Below are positions 34,765-45,928 of a stretch of 64,000 bases of DNA, piece by piece. The translations under genes were made by a program, and so were the position numbers. Origin of the DNA: Amycolatopsis sp. WQ 127309 (GTDB lineage Bacteria > Actinomycetota > Actinomycetes > Mycobacteriales > Pseudonocardiaceae); NCBI RefSeq assembly GCF_023023025.1, contig NZ_CP095481.1:10243001-10307000 (forward strand), given 5' to 3'. The notes below the pieces were generated by a model. The model did not search any database, was not told where the DNA came from, and saw only the letters and a list, made by a program, of their open reading frames with translations. Numbering within the stretch: position 1 is the stretch's first letter; every line of letters starts with the position of its first letter.

Positions 34765-36184
34765 ATGGCCGAGAACCATCCCACCCGATCCCGCGGCCTC
34801 GCGTTGGCGGTGCTGTGCGCCGCGTCGCTGATGGTCGTGCTCGACAGCAGCATCGTCGCGGTGGCGCTGCCCGCGATCCAGGCCGACCTCGGCTTCACGG
34901 CCGCCGGGCTCGCCTGGGTCGTCACCGCCTACCTGGTTGCCTTCGGCGGCCTGCTCCTGCTCTCCGGCCGGCTCGGCGACCTGCTCGGCCGCCGCCGGGT
35001 CTTCCTCGGCGGCCTGGGCCTGTTCACGGCGGCGTCGCTGGCCGCCGGCCTCGCCGACAGCGCGGCCGTCCCTGGTCGTGTCGCGGTTCGTGCAGGGCGT
35101 CGGCGGCGCGCTGGCGTCGGCCGTGGTGCTCGGGATGATCGTCACGATGTACCCGGAGCCGCGGGCCCGGGCGAAGGCGATCGGCGTCTACAGCTTCACG
35201 CAGGCCGCGGGCGCGTCGATCGGGCTCATCGCGGGCGGCGCGCTGACCCAGGCGCTGAGCTGGCACTGGACGTTCTACGTCAACCTGCCGATCGGCGCCG
35301 TCGCGCTGGTGCTGGCCGTCCGGGTGGTCGAGGCGGACCGCGGCAGCGGCCTGCGGGCGGGCCTGGACGCGCTCGGCGCCGTCCTGGTCACCGCCGCTGT
35401 GATGCTCGGCGTCTACGGGATCACGGGCTACAACCGGATCGCCCTGGGTGCCGCCGTCGTCCTGCTCGCCGGATTCGTGGTGCGGCAGGCGAAGGCGCGC
35501 ACGCCGCTGCTGCCGTTGCGGCTGTTCCGCAGCCGCGCGGTCACCGGCGCCAACCTGGTGATGGTCCTGATGGTCGCCGGGATGCTCGGCTTCCAGTTCG
35601 TCACCGCGCTGTACCTGCAGCAGGTGCTGGGCCTCGACGCGCTGCGCACCGGCGTCGCGTTCCTGCCGGTGCCGGTGGTGATCGCGATCGCGTCGCTCGG
35701 TTTCGCGGGCAAGCTCGCGGAGCGGTTCGGGCCGCGCACGGTGCTGCTGTCCGGCCTGGGCCTGGTGATCGCCGGCCTGCTGCTGCTCACCCGGGTTTCG
35801 GTGCGGGGTGCCTACTTCACCGACGTCCTGCCGCCGTTGCTGGTGATGGGTCTCGGCGCCGGCGTGGCGATCCCCGCGTTGATGGGCCTGGCGATGTCGG
35901 GTGCCGCGCCGGCGGACTCGGGAGTGGCGTCCGGGCTGATCAACACCACGCAGCAGGTGGGTGCGGCGATCGGCACCGCGGTACTGGCCACGGTGGCCGC
36001 GTCGCGCACGGCGAGCCTGGGCTCGGTGGACCACCGCGAGGCGCTGGCGTCGGGTTTCCGGCTGGCCTACGGCACGAGCGCGGGGTTCCTGATCGCGGCG
36101 ATCGCGCTCGGGGCGGCGGTGCTGGCCCGACGTCCACACCGGAGCGCCACCGAGCCGGAGGTGTGCGTCGCCGGTTCCGCGTGA
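34765..36184 (+). pseudogene. MFS drug exporter (DHA2/EmrB type), single-base frameshift
   Basis: The two halves of a 14-helix DHA2 transporter lie in different frames. The first frame runs from ATG 34765 (MAENHPTRSRG, with LMVVLDSSIVAVALPAIQ and GRLGDLLGRR) to about 35070. The second continues from about 35072 (LVVSRFVQGVGGALASAVV) to TGA 36184. Removing one C from the CCC at 35070-35072 restores a protein of about 472 residues with no other defect. This is either a recent mutation or a sequencing error. The divergent HxlR gene suggests drug-induced expression. Confidence 0.8.
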
Positions 36185-36232
36185 GCGGGGCGACGACCCG
36201 GGTTCTCCCGGCCGGGTCGTCGCCCCGCTCAC
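36181..36232. terminator. 21-bp bidirectional terminator containing both stop codons
   Basis: Arms 36181-36201 and 36212-36232 are perfectly complementary with a 10-nt loop. The left arm carries the TGA of the MFS gene (36182-36184) and the right arm that of the convergent SRPBCC gene (36229-36231). Confidence 0.8.
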
Positions 36233-36669
36233 GCGAGGTAGGTGCTCAAGCCCCGGTGACCCCGGCGCATCATCAGCGCGTGGTTCACGCGGAAGAGTGG
36301 CCGGGCCACCGTGCCGAACCGCCGCAGCAACGCCTTGCGCGCGTGGACGTCCTGGGTGATCTCCAGCAGCGTCCCCGCGCCCGTCGCGCGAACGGTGCCG
36401 GCCAGCACCCCTTCGAGGTCTCCGCTGAGCCTGACCCGCATCAGGCCCGCCCGCTCGTCCTGGTGGTCGCGGTGCATCCGGACGACCAGCCGGAACGGGA
36501 GCCGCGAACGGCAGACCAGTTCGGCGGTGTCGTCGTCCACCCGGCGCACCGTGCGGACGTCCGACCACCACCGCGGGTAGCCGGCGAGGTCGGTGACCGC
36601 GCCGAACACCCGCTCGGGCGCGGTACCGGGCAGCAGCCAGGAGCTGCTGAACCGGTAGCGCGCGCCCAT
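36229..36669 (-). CDS. SRPBCC-superfamily protein
   Basis: A 146-residue START/polyketide-cyclase-like fold protein with a hydrophobic ligand pocket: RYRFSSSWLLPGTAPERVFGAVTDLAGYPRWWSDV start, then beta-strand-rich middle and a C-terminal helix rich in Arg. ATG 36669 is preferred (GAGG 5 nt upstream); GTG 36672 is in frame. It begins 7 bp after the anti-sigma stop codon and is probably the last gene of the ECF operon. Ligand unknown. Confidence 0.75.
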   Translation of the reverse strand: MGARYRFSSSWLLPGTAPERVFGAVTDLAGYPRWWSDVRTVRRVDDDTAELVCRSRLPFRLVVRMHRDHQDERAGLMRVRLSGDLEGVLAGTVRATGAGTLLEITQDVHARKALLRRFGTVARPLFRVNHALMMRRGHRGLSTYLA

Positions 36670-36676
36670 CACGACC

Positions 36677-37399
36677 TCACACCTGGGCCGAGACCAGCTT
36701 CCGGCCGTCCACCGTGACGATGTCGACCGACTTCACGTCGTCGGGCGCGACCAGCGCGGACCCATCGAGCGAAAAGCCCTGGCTCTCCCACTTCTCGGAC
36801 ACTTTCCAGCTGCCGGCGGTGACCGCTTGGCCTTCCTTGGTCACGACCTGCAGCAGGCACTGTTCCCCGGCCTTGACGCCTTTGACGGCGACGTTGACCT
36901 TGACCCAGCCCGCGAAGGGCGCCACCGACGCGGCCAGCTGCACGCCGGTCGTCGGATCCCGCCCTTCGACGCTCTTCGTCCCCGCCGGGGTGTCCGGGGG
37001 GAACGCCGGCGCCGCGATGCTCGAGTCGGACGTCTGCCGCCCGACCAGGATCCCGCCGCCGAGTGCGGCCACGACCAGCACCGCCGCCGCGACCAGGGCC
37101 AGGCCCCGCCGGGACGCCGGCCGCGACGCGGTCCGCGCCGGTGCCGCCGTCTCCTCTTCGCGCACCCGCCGGAGGGTCTTCTGCAGCAGCAGCTCCCCGC
37201 CTTCGGGCGGCCCGTCGAGGAACGCCTCGGGCGGCACCTCGTCGAGCGACTCGCGCAACGCCACGAGCTCGTTCAGGTCGAACCTGCACTGGGCGCAGGT
37301 TTGCAGGTGCCGTCGTTCGAAGTCGGCCGCCTCCGCCGGGTCGAGCGCCCCGAGGGCGTACGCGCCGAGCTGCGTATGACTTTCGTCCACCGCGTTCAC
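36677..37399 (-). CDS. Membrane anti-sigma factor with zinc-binding domain (RskA-like)
   Basis: A 240-residue anti-sigma factor. The N-terminal cytosolic ZAS domain has the H-x3-C-x2-C motif (His31, Cys35, Cys38 in HLQTCAQC). A linker precedes one membrane helix (about 99-120). The extracytoplasmic domain (121-240) resembles RskA (GWVKVNVAVKGVKAGEQCLLQVVTKEG). GTG 37399 has GGAGG upstream and overlaps the sigma-factor stop codon by 4 bp. It should hold the sigma factor inactive until an envelope signal triggers its release. Confidence 0.88.
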   Translation of the reverse strand: MNAVDESHTQLGAYALGALDPAEAADFERRHLQTCAQCRFDLNELVALRESLDEVPPEAFLDGPPEGGELLLQKTLRRVREEETAAPARTASRPASRRGLALVAAAVLVVAALGGGILVGRQTSDSSIAAPAFPPDTPAGTKSVEGRDPTTGVQLAASVAPFAGWVKVNVAVKGVKAGEQCLLQVVTKEGQAVTAGSWKVSEKWESQGFSLDGSALVAPDDVKSVDIVTVDGRKLVSAQV

Positions 37400-37950
37400 C
37401 GCGCCACCTCCGTTCCGCTTCCCGAGATCATCGAGGCTCTGAGAGCCCTGAGTGCGTAGTACGACCTTGATTTCACGGTACCCGGTGCGACGCCCAGTGT
37501 TCTCGCCGCTTCGGCCACCGTCCGTCCCCGGTAGTAGATCTCCACCAGGACCTCTCGATGTTCGTTGGACAACCCGTCCATCGCACCGAGCACCGTCATC
37601 GAGTCGACCACGCCCTGGGCGTGATCGCGCTCGACGGACGGCGTGGGCACGCCTTCGGCCGGTTCGGCCACTTCCTGTGGCCGTGCCGCCCGGGCTCGCG
37701 CCCGGTCGGTGACCAGGTTGCGCGCGACGGTCAGCAACCAGCCGCGCACCGAGCCCTTCCCGTCGTTCTGCAGGTCGTCTGCGTGTTTCCACGCCCGTAC
37801 CAGCGTCTCCTGGACCACGTCCTCGGCTGCCGCACGATCACCGGTCAGCCTCGTCGCGTAGGCCAGCAGGCTCCGCCCGTGTTCGGCGTAAAGCTGCCGA
37901 ATCAGGTCTTCGCCTTTGGCCTTCTTCGGCCGCCTGCCTCCGATCGCCAC
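37396..37950 (-). CDS. ECF sigma factor (SigL/SigK-like)
   Basis: An ECF sigma factor of 184 residues from GTG 37950 (GGGAGG 6 nt upstream). An in-frame ATG at 38052 would add 34 poorly conserved residues and is a possible start. Region 2 (LTGDRAAAEDVVQETLVRAWKH) and region 4 (LSNEHREVLVEIYYRG, LGVAPGTVKSRSYYALRALR) are complete. It overlaps the anti-sigma gene by GTGA. The exact SigL-like promoter upstream of the preceding lipoprotein gene implies self-activation. Confidence 0.9.
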   Translation of the reverse strand: MAIGGRRPKKAKGEDLIRQLYAEHGRSLLAYATRLTGDRAAAEDVVQETLVRAWKHADDLQNDGKGSVRGWLLTVARNLVTDRARARAARPQEVAEPAEGVPTPSVERDHAQGVVDSMTVLGAMDGLSNEHREVLVEIYYRGRTVAEAARTLGVAPGTVKSRSYYALRALRASMISGSGTEVAR

Positions 37951-38094
37951 CCTCGTCCTCCCGACGGTGTTCTGAGTCGGCGAGGACAGTACTGCAACCC
38001 GCAGCGCCACCGGCGGTGCGTGGGTCGAGCGCAGCGCGACCATGGTGTTCATCGGCTGCCCGTCCTTCCTCGTTCTGCCCGGAAACCGTCGGTA

Positions 38095-38598
38095 TCAGTA
38101 GCCGGAGCCGCCGGCCGCGGCCGGCGCGGTGATCTTGCTGCCGTCCGGGGCGACGGCGAACCAGGTGCCGTTGACGCCCTGGCCGTTCGCCTGCCCCGGT
38201 GCCTTGTCGCCCGAGAACTCGTACAGTGGCCAGCCGTTCAGCGTGAGCTGCTTGCTGCCGTCCTTGCGGTCCAGCGTGCCGACCTGGGTGTCCTGGATGC
38301 CCTTGAGCATCGGCGGGGCCTCCCCGGCGAGCACCGGGGGCCAGGTGGCCGCGCACTGAGCGTCGCAGGTGGACGTCGGCGGCTGCGACATGTCCTTGTC
38401 GAACCGGTACAGCGTCTTGTCGGAGGCGTCCGTGACGACCGCGCCGACTCCCGCCACCGTGGCGGCGGCCAGCATCACGTGCCCGGGCTGGCCGTGTTCC
38501 GGCCCCACGGCTCCCGATGCCATGTCGCCGCAGGCCGACAGCGGGGCCACGACAGCGAATGCGGCAGCGCAGACGACGGCCGTCCGGATACGGTTCAT
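38095..38598 (-). CDS. Lipoprotein with secreted Y-X4-D repeats (COG4315)
   Basis: A 167-residue lipoprotein. The lipobox LSAC places the lipidated cysteine at residue 23. Two COG4315/PF03640 repeats follow, each with a Tyr-x4-Asp element (TLYRFDKD; PLYEFSGD) and paired cysteines (CDAQCAATWPPVL). The family's role is unknown. Start ATG 38598 follows GAGGAG; GTG 38601 is in frame. First gene of the sigma/anti-sigma operon, so it is likely the main regulon product or sensor. Confidence 0.85.
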   Translation of the reverse strand: MNRIRTAVVCAAAFAVVAPLSACGDMASGAVGPEHGQPGHVMLAAATVAGVGAVVTDASDKTLYRFDKDMSQPPTSTCDAQCAATWPPVLAGEAPPMLKGIQDTQVGTLDRKDGSKQLTLNGWPLYEFSGDKAPGQANGQGVNGTWFAVAPDGSKITAPAAAGGSGY

Positions 38599-38654
38599 CA
38601 CGTTCTTCTCCTCGGTGAGGGCGGCACCGCCGTCCAGCGGACCTCGACATCCCA

Positions 38655-38682
38655 GACACGGACGCCCGGCCGAAACGGTTCA
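38655..38682 (-). promoter_or_regulatory. SigL-type ECF promoter of the lipoprotein-sigma operon
   Basis: Minus strand TGAACC, 16 bases, CGTGTC. This equals the published Mycobacterium tuberculosis SigL consensus TGAACC-N16/17-CGTgtc. The predicted mRNA start is about 48 nt before the lipoprotein gene. Confidence 0.75.
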
Positions 38683-38818
38683 GGGGGGATTCGCGCGGGT
38701 TCGGTGCCGGTTCACGGACGGATTGGTGTGTCCCGGTGATCGGCACGGTCTTGTCGCCGTGCGGGCGGGTTCCTAGGCTGGGTACCGTTCCGCCGCCCCC
38801 GTCGTCCCGGGAGCCGCC

Positions 38819-39424
38819 GTGTCCGCGAAACCGCTAGTCCTGGTGGTGCTCCTGGCCGCGGGCTGCGCCGCGGCACCCGCCCCCGCCCCGCCGCCGCTCA
38901 CCGCGACCCTGACGTCCCCCACCGACGTGGTGCTGGCGTGGCCCGACGACGACGCGGGCCACCGCGTCGAGTACGCGAACGACCCCGCCGGGCCGTGGAC
39001 GACGCTCGAGTTCCTGCCGCCGCACACGACGAGCTACCACCACCCGGACCTGATCCCGGAGACGCCGTTCTACTACCGGGAGCAGCCGTTCACCGGCCCG
39101 GTGTCGGTGGAGACGACCGTGGGCGCGCCGACGAAGCTCTCGAAGGGCGGCACCGGGCCGGCGCACCTGCGCCTGGTGGACGCCGGGGACGGCACGCTGA
39201 CGGTCTCGTGGACCGACATGTCACCCGACGAAGCCGGGTTCCTGCTGGAGATCCGCCGCCCGGGCGAGAAGGACTTCTCGCCGGTCGAGGTGACGGACCC
39301 GGACACGTCCGTGTGCGCCCTGTCCCTCCTGCCGGGGGAACAGGGATCGTCGTACCGGGTCCGTGCGCTCTTCTACGGGCCGCTCTCGCCGGTGGTCCAC
39401 CAGACCACCGGCAAGGAGCGGTGA
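38819..39424 (+). CDS. Lipoprotein with fibronectin type III-like domains
   Basis: A 201-residue secreted lipoprotein. The lipobox LAAGC has its cysteine at residue 16. Two beta-sandwich domains follow: TATLTSPTDVVLAWPDDDAGHRVEY and LRLVDAGDGTLTVSWTDMSPDEAGFLLEI, the second a typical FN3 strand pattern. GTG 38819 has GGGAG upstream. A promoter TTGTCG (38751-38756), 17 bp, TAGGCT (38774-38779) fits. It converges on uvrA; its function is probably adhesive or scaffolding but unproven. Confidence 0.7.
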   Translation: MSAKPLVLVVLLAAGCAAAPAPAPPPLTATLTSPTDVVLAWPDDDAGHRVEYANDPAGPWTTLEFLPPHTTSYHHPDLIPETPFYYREQPFTGPVSVETTVGAPTKLSKGGTGPAHLRLVDAGDGTLTVSWTDMSPDEAGFLLEIRRPGEKDFSPVEVTDPDTSVCALSLLPGEQGSSYRVRALFYGPLSPVVHQTTGKER

Positions 39425-39437
39425 CGCGCTACCCGGC

Positions 39438-42299
<2,862 letters not shown>

Positions 42300-42370
42300 G
42301 CCAGGGTCCCTTCAGTGTCATTCTCAGCTGGTTGCCGGCTCGGTCGGAGACTGCACGAGCGGCGGCCTCC

Positions 42371-42393
42371 ATGCTACGAGCCACCACCGACAA
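42371..42393 (-). promoter_or_regulatory. RecA-NDp (PafBC-type) promoter of uvrA
   Basis: Minus strand TTGTCGGTG, 8 bases, TAGCAT: a full match to TTGTCRGTG-N8-TAnnnT. It lies inside the last seven codons of the upstream acyltransferase gene; the TAG of the -10 is that gene's stop codon. The uvrA leader would be about 65 nt. Confidence 0.85.
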
Positions 42394-43621
42394 AAACCGG
42401 CTCCGAGTCCGTGACCTGCGGTTCTTCCGGCTTGCGATGGCGATCCCGGCGAGCGGTGAGCCACCGGTGGACCGGCCGTTCGACGCCCGCGGTGATCGCC
42501 CAGCCCGCCAGCACGGCGGCGGCCACGACCGCGGGGAGCCGCAGCCAGCCGGGGACGCCGAGGTTGATCAGGGCGCGCGCCAGGATGTAACCCAGTTCCT
42601 GGTGCACCAGATAAAGACCATACGAGATGCCCGCGAGCCAGGTGACGGCCGGGGCGATCCGGCGCAGCCCGGGGAAGCGCCAGTCCGGCCCGCGCGCGGC
42701 GAGGCAGACGCCCGCGAGCAGCACGGCGAACCCGATCGTGGACGGCCAGCGCTGGGCGTCCTGCGGCAGTTCGCGGTGGAACGGGAACACCTGCAGGTCC
42801 TGCGCCACGCAGGTGGCGAGCACGAACAGCGCGACGTGCCAGTGCGCGAGCCGCTCCTTCGACCACAGCCAGAGGGCGGCGCCGATGGCGAAGACGTGCG
42901 CGCGGTGCAGGCCCAGGCCGTAGAAGACGGAGTCGGCGACCTTCTGGTGCGTGGACGGCTCCAGCGACGGCGGGACGATCGCGAACCGGATCACCAGCGG
43001 CACCAGGATCAGCGCCCACAGCAGGCCGACGGTCACCCGGTGTGTCCGCCACGCCCGCGGCCACAGCAGCGCCGCGCAGGCGAAGGCCGCGAGCTGCACG
43101 GGGAGTGTCCAATAGGAGCCGTCGAGGTAGTAAAACCACTCGAAGCGGTAACCCCATTCGGGGACCATGCCCAGGTTGGCGAGCAGGTCGGCCCAGGTCG
43201 GGATGTACCAGGGCGAGGGGTCCGTCGGCAGACCCTGCGGCACGCCGAAGAGGAAGCCGGTCAGGCCCGGCGGGAACGGCAGCCCGCTGAAGCGGATGGC
43301 GGCGTACCGCGTCACCAGGTAGGTGACGAGCACCGCGACCAGGTAGGCGGGCACGAGCCGTGCGACCCGGTTCCACAGCCACCGGCCCGGACGGCCTTTG
43401 CGGAGGCTCGCGCACACGAAGAACGCGGAGATCACCAGGAGGATCGCCGCCCCGAACTGCGCGGTCACCCGCACGGGGTACCCCGTGAGCTCCGGGTGCA
43501 GAAGAGCACCCTGGTGGGTGACATGTCCGAGGATCACCGCGAGGACGGCGAAGACGCGCAGGAGGTCCCAGCTGATCCGGCGTACGCCTCGCACCGGGGT
43601 CGGCGTCGGAGTCGTCGGCAC
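42374..43621 (-). CDS. Membrane acyltransferase (family 3)
   Basis: A 415-residue integral membrane acyltransferase of the OafA/WecH group (10-11 helices). The family's N-terminal RISWDLLRVFAVLAVILGHVT contains the conserved His, followed by RVARLVPAYL and a C-terminal region LAGISYGLYLVHQELG. Such enzymes O-acylate sugars of the envelope or secreted metabolites. GTG 43621 has GGGAAG upstream. The gene's last codons form the uvrA promoter. Confidence 0.85.
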   Translation of the reverse strand: MPTTPTPTPVRGVRRISWDLLRVFAVLAVILGHVTHQGALLHPELTGYPVRVTAQFGAAILLVISAFFVCASLRKGRPGRWLWNRVARLVPAYLVAVLVTYLVTRYAAIRFSGLPFPPGLTGFLFGVPQGLPTDPSPWYIPTWADLLANLGMVPEWGYRFEWFYYLDGSYWTLPVQLAAFACAALLWPRAWRTHRVTVGLLWALILVPLVIRFAIVPPSLEPSTHQKVADSVFYGLGLHRAHVFAIGAALWLWSKERLAHWHVALFVLATCVAQDLQVFPFHRELPQDAQRWPSTIGFAVLLAGVCLAARGPDWRFPGLRRIAPAVTWLAGISYGLYLVHQELGYILARALINLGVPGWLRLPAVVAAAVLAGWAITAGVERPVHRWLTARRDRHRKPEEPQVTDSEPVFVGGGS

Positions 43622-43749
43622 GGTCTTCCCTGGGTCGGCACGGGTCGGCGCGGGGTCGGCTTGCGGGGCTCCGGCGAGCCTACGTGGCGAGGTGAGCGCA
43701 CGCTTGTGCGGGTGGAACCGCTTGCGGTGCCCCGACTACCGTGGGCGGG

Positions 43750-44427
43750 GTGAACATCGTGGAGACCTACACCGGGCACGTCGACCCGGGCGGCGACGCC
43801 TCCCGGCGGACCCTGGACGCGCTGACCATCACCAAGCTGTCCGTCGGCCCGATGGACAACAACGCGTACCTGCTGGTGTGCCGGGAGGAGAACGAAGCCC
43901 TGCTCATCGACGCGGCGAGCGACCCCGAGCGCATCTCCGACCTGATCGGCCACGGCCCGGACCGCCCGGCCCTGCGCACGGTCGTCACGACCCACCAGCA
44001 CCAGGACCACTGGCAGGCCCTGGGCGCGGTGGCGGGCGCGAACGGCTCGAACACCGCGGCGCACCCGCTGGACGCCGAGCCGTTGCCGGTGCCGCCGGAC
44101 TTCCTGGTGGAGCACGGAGACACGCTCACGGTGGGCAAGGTCACCCTTTCGGTGATCCACCTGCGCGGCCACACACCGGGCTCGATCGCCCTGCTGTACC
44201 GCGACCCGGCGGGCCACCCGCACCTGTTCACCGGAGACTCGCTCTTCCCGGGCGGCGTGGGCCGGACGACGTCCCCGGAGGACTTCTCGACACTGGTGGA
44301 CGACGTGTCGTCCCGGATCTTCGACGAACTGCCGGACGACACGTGGTTCTACCCGGGCCACGGCGACGACTCGACACTGGGCGCGGAGCGCCCGAAGCTC
44401 GCCGAATGGCGCGAACGCGGCTGGTGA
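43750..44427 (+). CDS. Metallo-beta-lactamase-fold hydrolase (glyoxalase II-like)
   Basis: A 225-residue MBL-fold enzyme. The metal motif HQHQDHW, then HLRGHTPGS, GDSLFPGGVGRT and PGHGDD give the full set of zinc ligands; the layout is that of the glyoxalase II/persulfide dioxygenase branch. A TACCGT -10 (43737-43742) ends 7 nt before GTG 43750 and no ribosome site is seen, so the mRNA is likely leaderless. Substrate unknown, probably a thioester. Confidence 0.85.
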   Translation: MNIVETYTGHVDPGGDASRRTLDALTITKLSVGPMDNNAYLLVCREENEALLIDAASDPERISDLIGHGPDRPALRTVVTTHQHQDHWQALGAVAGANGSNTAAHPLDAEPLPVPPDFLVEHGDTLTVGKVTLSVIHLRGHTPGSIALLYRDPAGHPHLFTGDSLFPGGVGRTTSPEDFSTLVDDVSSRIFDELPDDTWFYPGHGDDSTLGAERPKLAEWRERGW

Positions 44428-44440
44428 GGTCCCAGACGCG

Positions 44441-44486
44441 GTCGTGAAGGGGAAACCGGGTCAGAACCCGGTTTCCCGCTCACGAC
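44441..44486 (+). terminator. Terminator after the MBL-fold gene
   Basis: 12-bp inner stem (GGGAAACCGGGT / ACCCGGTTTCCC) inside an outer GTCGTGA / TCACGAC stem. Confidence 0.7.
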
Positions 44487-44620
44487 ACGTTCGGAGCAGC
44501 CGGATAACGCTTGGGCCGCCGATCCCGGACACCGGGCAACTCCCCGGACGAACCGGGCGTCCCCCGCATGACCCCAGCGCTGGGGCTTCCACCGGTTCGC
44601 ACCCGCCAGGAGGCCCAACC

Positions 44621-45109
44621 ATGTCCAGACCCGTCAGACGCGCCCTCGTCGCCGTCACCATGGTGCTCGCCGCCGCGGTGACCGCGGCCGCGGCGCCCGC
44701 GAACGCCGCCGTGCACAGCGTTCCCACCCTGACCGCCATCCGGACCGGGGCCAACCCCGGGTTCGACCGGATCGTGCTCGACCTCACCGCCGGCGGCGCG
44801 CCGAGCGCCAGTTACCAGCTGTTCGACGAGCTCACCGCCGACCCGACCGGGGACGTCGTGTGGCTCACCGGGCAGTACTTCATCAACGTCACCGTGCCGT
44901 TCGCCGCCGCGCACGACGACAACGGCGTGCCCACCTACACCGGGCCGCAGAAGTTCCGGACGTGGAACCTGCGCAACGTCATGGCCGTCGCCGTCACCGG
45001 GGACTTCGAAGCCCAGCTGACCGTCGGGCTCGGCGTGCGGTCGCGGACGACGGTGAACGTCTTCACGCTCACCGCGCCCAACCGCATCGTGATCGACGTC
45101 GCCAGCTGA
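44621..45109 (+). CDS. Secreted AMIN-like domain protein
   Basis: A 162-residue exported protein: signal peptide ending PANAA near residue 28, then a single beta-sandwich with FDRIVLDLTAGG, RNVMAVAVTGDFEAQL and the ending NRIVIDVAS typical of AMIN-like domains. AMIN domains bind peptidoglycan in other proteins, but here no enzyme is attached. AGGAGG precedes ATG 44621. It converges on the DUF1684 gene. Confidence 0.75.
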   Translation: MSRPVRRALVAVTMVLAAAVTAAAAPANAAVHSVPTLTAIRTGANPGFDRIVLDLTAGGAPSASYQLFDELTADPTGDVVWLTGQYFINVTVPFAAAHDDNGVPTYTGPQKFRTWNLRNVMAVAVTGDFEAQLTVGLGVRSRTTVNVFTLTAPNRIVIDVAS

Positions 45110-45127
45110 AACGTGGGGCGGACCCCG

Positions 45128-45907
45128 TCAGCGCTCGTACGGGGTCTTCTCCCCCGCCTCCACCGCGAAGGCCAGGTGGTTGCCCGCCGGGGGCAGGGGG
45201 CACGTCGCGAAGTCCGTGAACGCGCACGGCAGGTTGACCGCGCGGTTGAAGTCGAGGGTCACCGTGCCGTCCGCGGCCGGCGCGCCGACCGGCAGCGACC
45301 GGTTGGCCGCGTACGTCGTGACGCCGCTCGTCCCGTCGGTGAACAGGATGCTGAAGCCGCCTTCCCGTCCGTTGAACGCGGTCAGCGTGTGCGACGCGCC
45401 GTCGTGCTCGAAGTGGACCAGGCCCGGCGCCGTGTAGACGTGGCTCAGGCCCTCGACCACCGCACCCACCGTGGTCGGCCGCGGCGCGTCGAACGGCTCG
45501 AAGCGGCCGGACAGCACCCACGACGGCGACGGCTCGTACGCCGGGACGCCGTGGAAAGCGCGCAGCACCTCGGCCTTCGGGTCGTGCACCCGGATCAGGT
45601 ATCCCGAGCGGCGGGCCACCTCGATCTCGACGTCGCCGGCCAGCACGCGCGTGCCCGCGCCGCTGTTGACCAGCTCGAAGCGCCGGACGTCCGTGATCGG
45701 GGTGCCGTCGTGCTCGAGCGAGGCGCCGGCCGGGTCGACGTACGCCGCGTCGGCGTCCTGCCACCAGCGGCCGGGGATGCCCGGGTACTCGCGCGGGGCG
45801 TCGGTCAGCCAGTCCAGCGACACCAGCGCCAGCCAGCCGTGCGGTGCGGCGAGGTCCGACTCGCGCCCGGTCTTCCAGTCCTGCCACTCCTGCGTGAACG
45901 TGCTCAT
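45128..45907 (-). CDS. DUF1684 family protein
   Basis: A 259-residue cytosolic protein. The family hallmark FNRAVNLPCAFTDFATCPLPPAGNHLAFAVEAGE is near the C-terminus, and the N-terminus shows EWQDWKTGRESDLAAPHGWLALVSLDWL. The family is widespread in actinobacteria and flavobacteria and has no known activity. It starts 21 nt downstream of the stop codon of the cyclase-like gene and could belong to the same transcript. Confidence 0.88.
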   Translation of the reverse strand: MSTFTQEWQDWKTGRESDLAAPHGWLALVSLDWLTDAPREYPGIPGRWWQDADAAYVDPAGASLEHDGTPITDVRRFELVNSGAGTRVLAGDVEIEVARRSGYLIRVHDPKAEVLRAFHGVPAYEPSPSWVLSGRFEPFDAPRPTTVGAVVEGLSHVYTAPGLVHFEHDGASHTLTAFNGREGGFSILFTDGTSGVTTYAANRSLPVGAPAADGTVTLDFNRAVNLPCAFTDFATCPLPPAGNHLAFAVEAGEKTPYER

Positions 45908-45928
45908 CGCTGGGCCCCTTCCCGTCGG

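Noticed and set aside
34108..36717. 869-codon frame containing the first third of the MFS exporter
   Set aside because: Beyond about 35070 it is out of frame with the transporter, and upstream of 34765 it is antisense to the HxlR gene.
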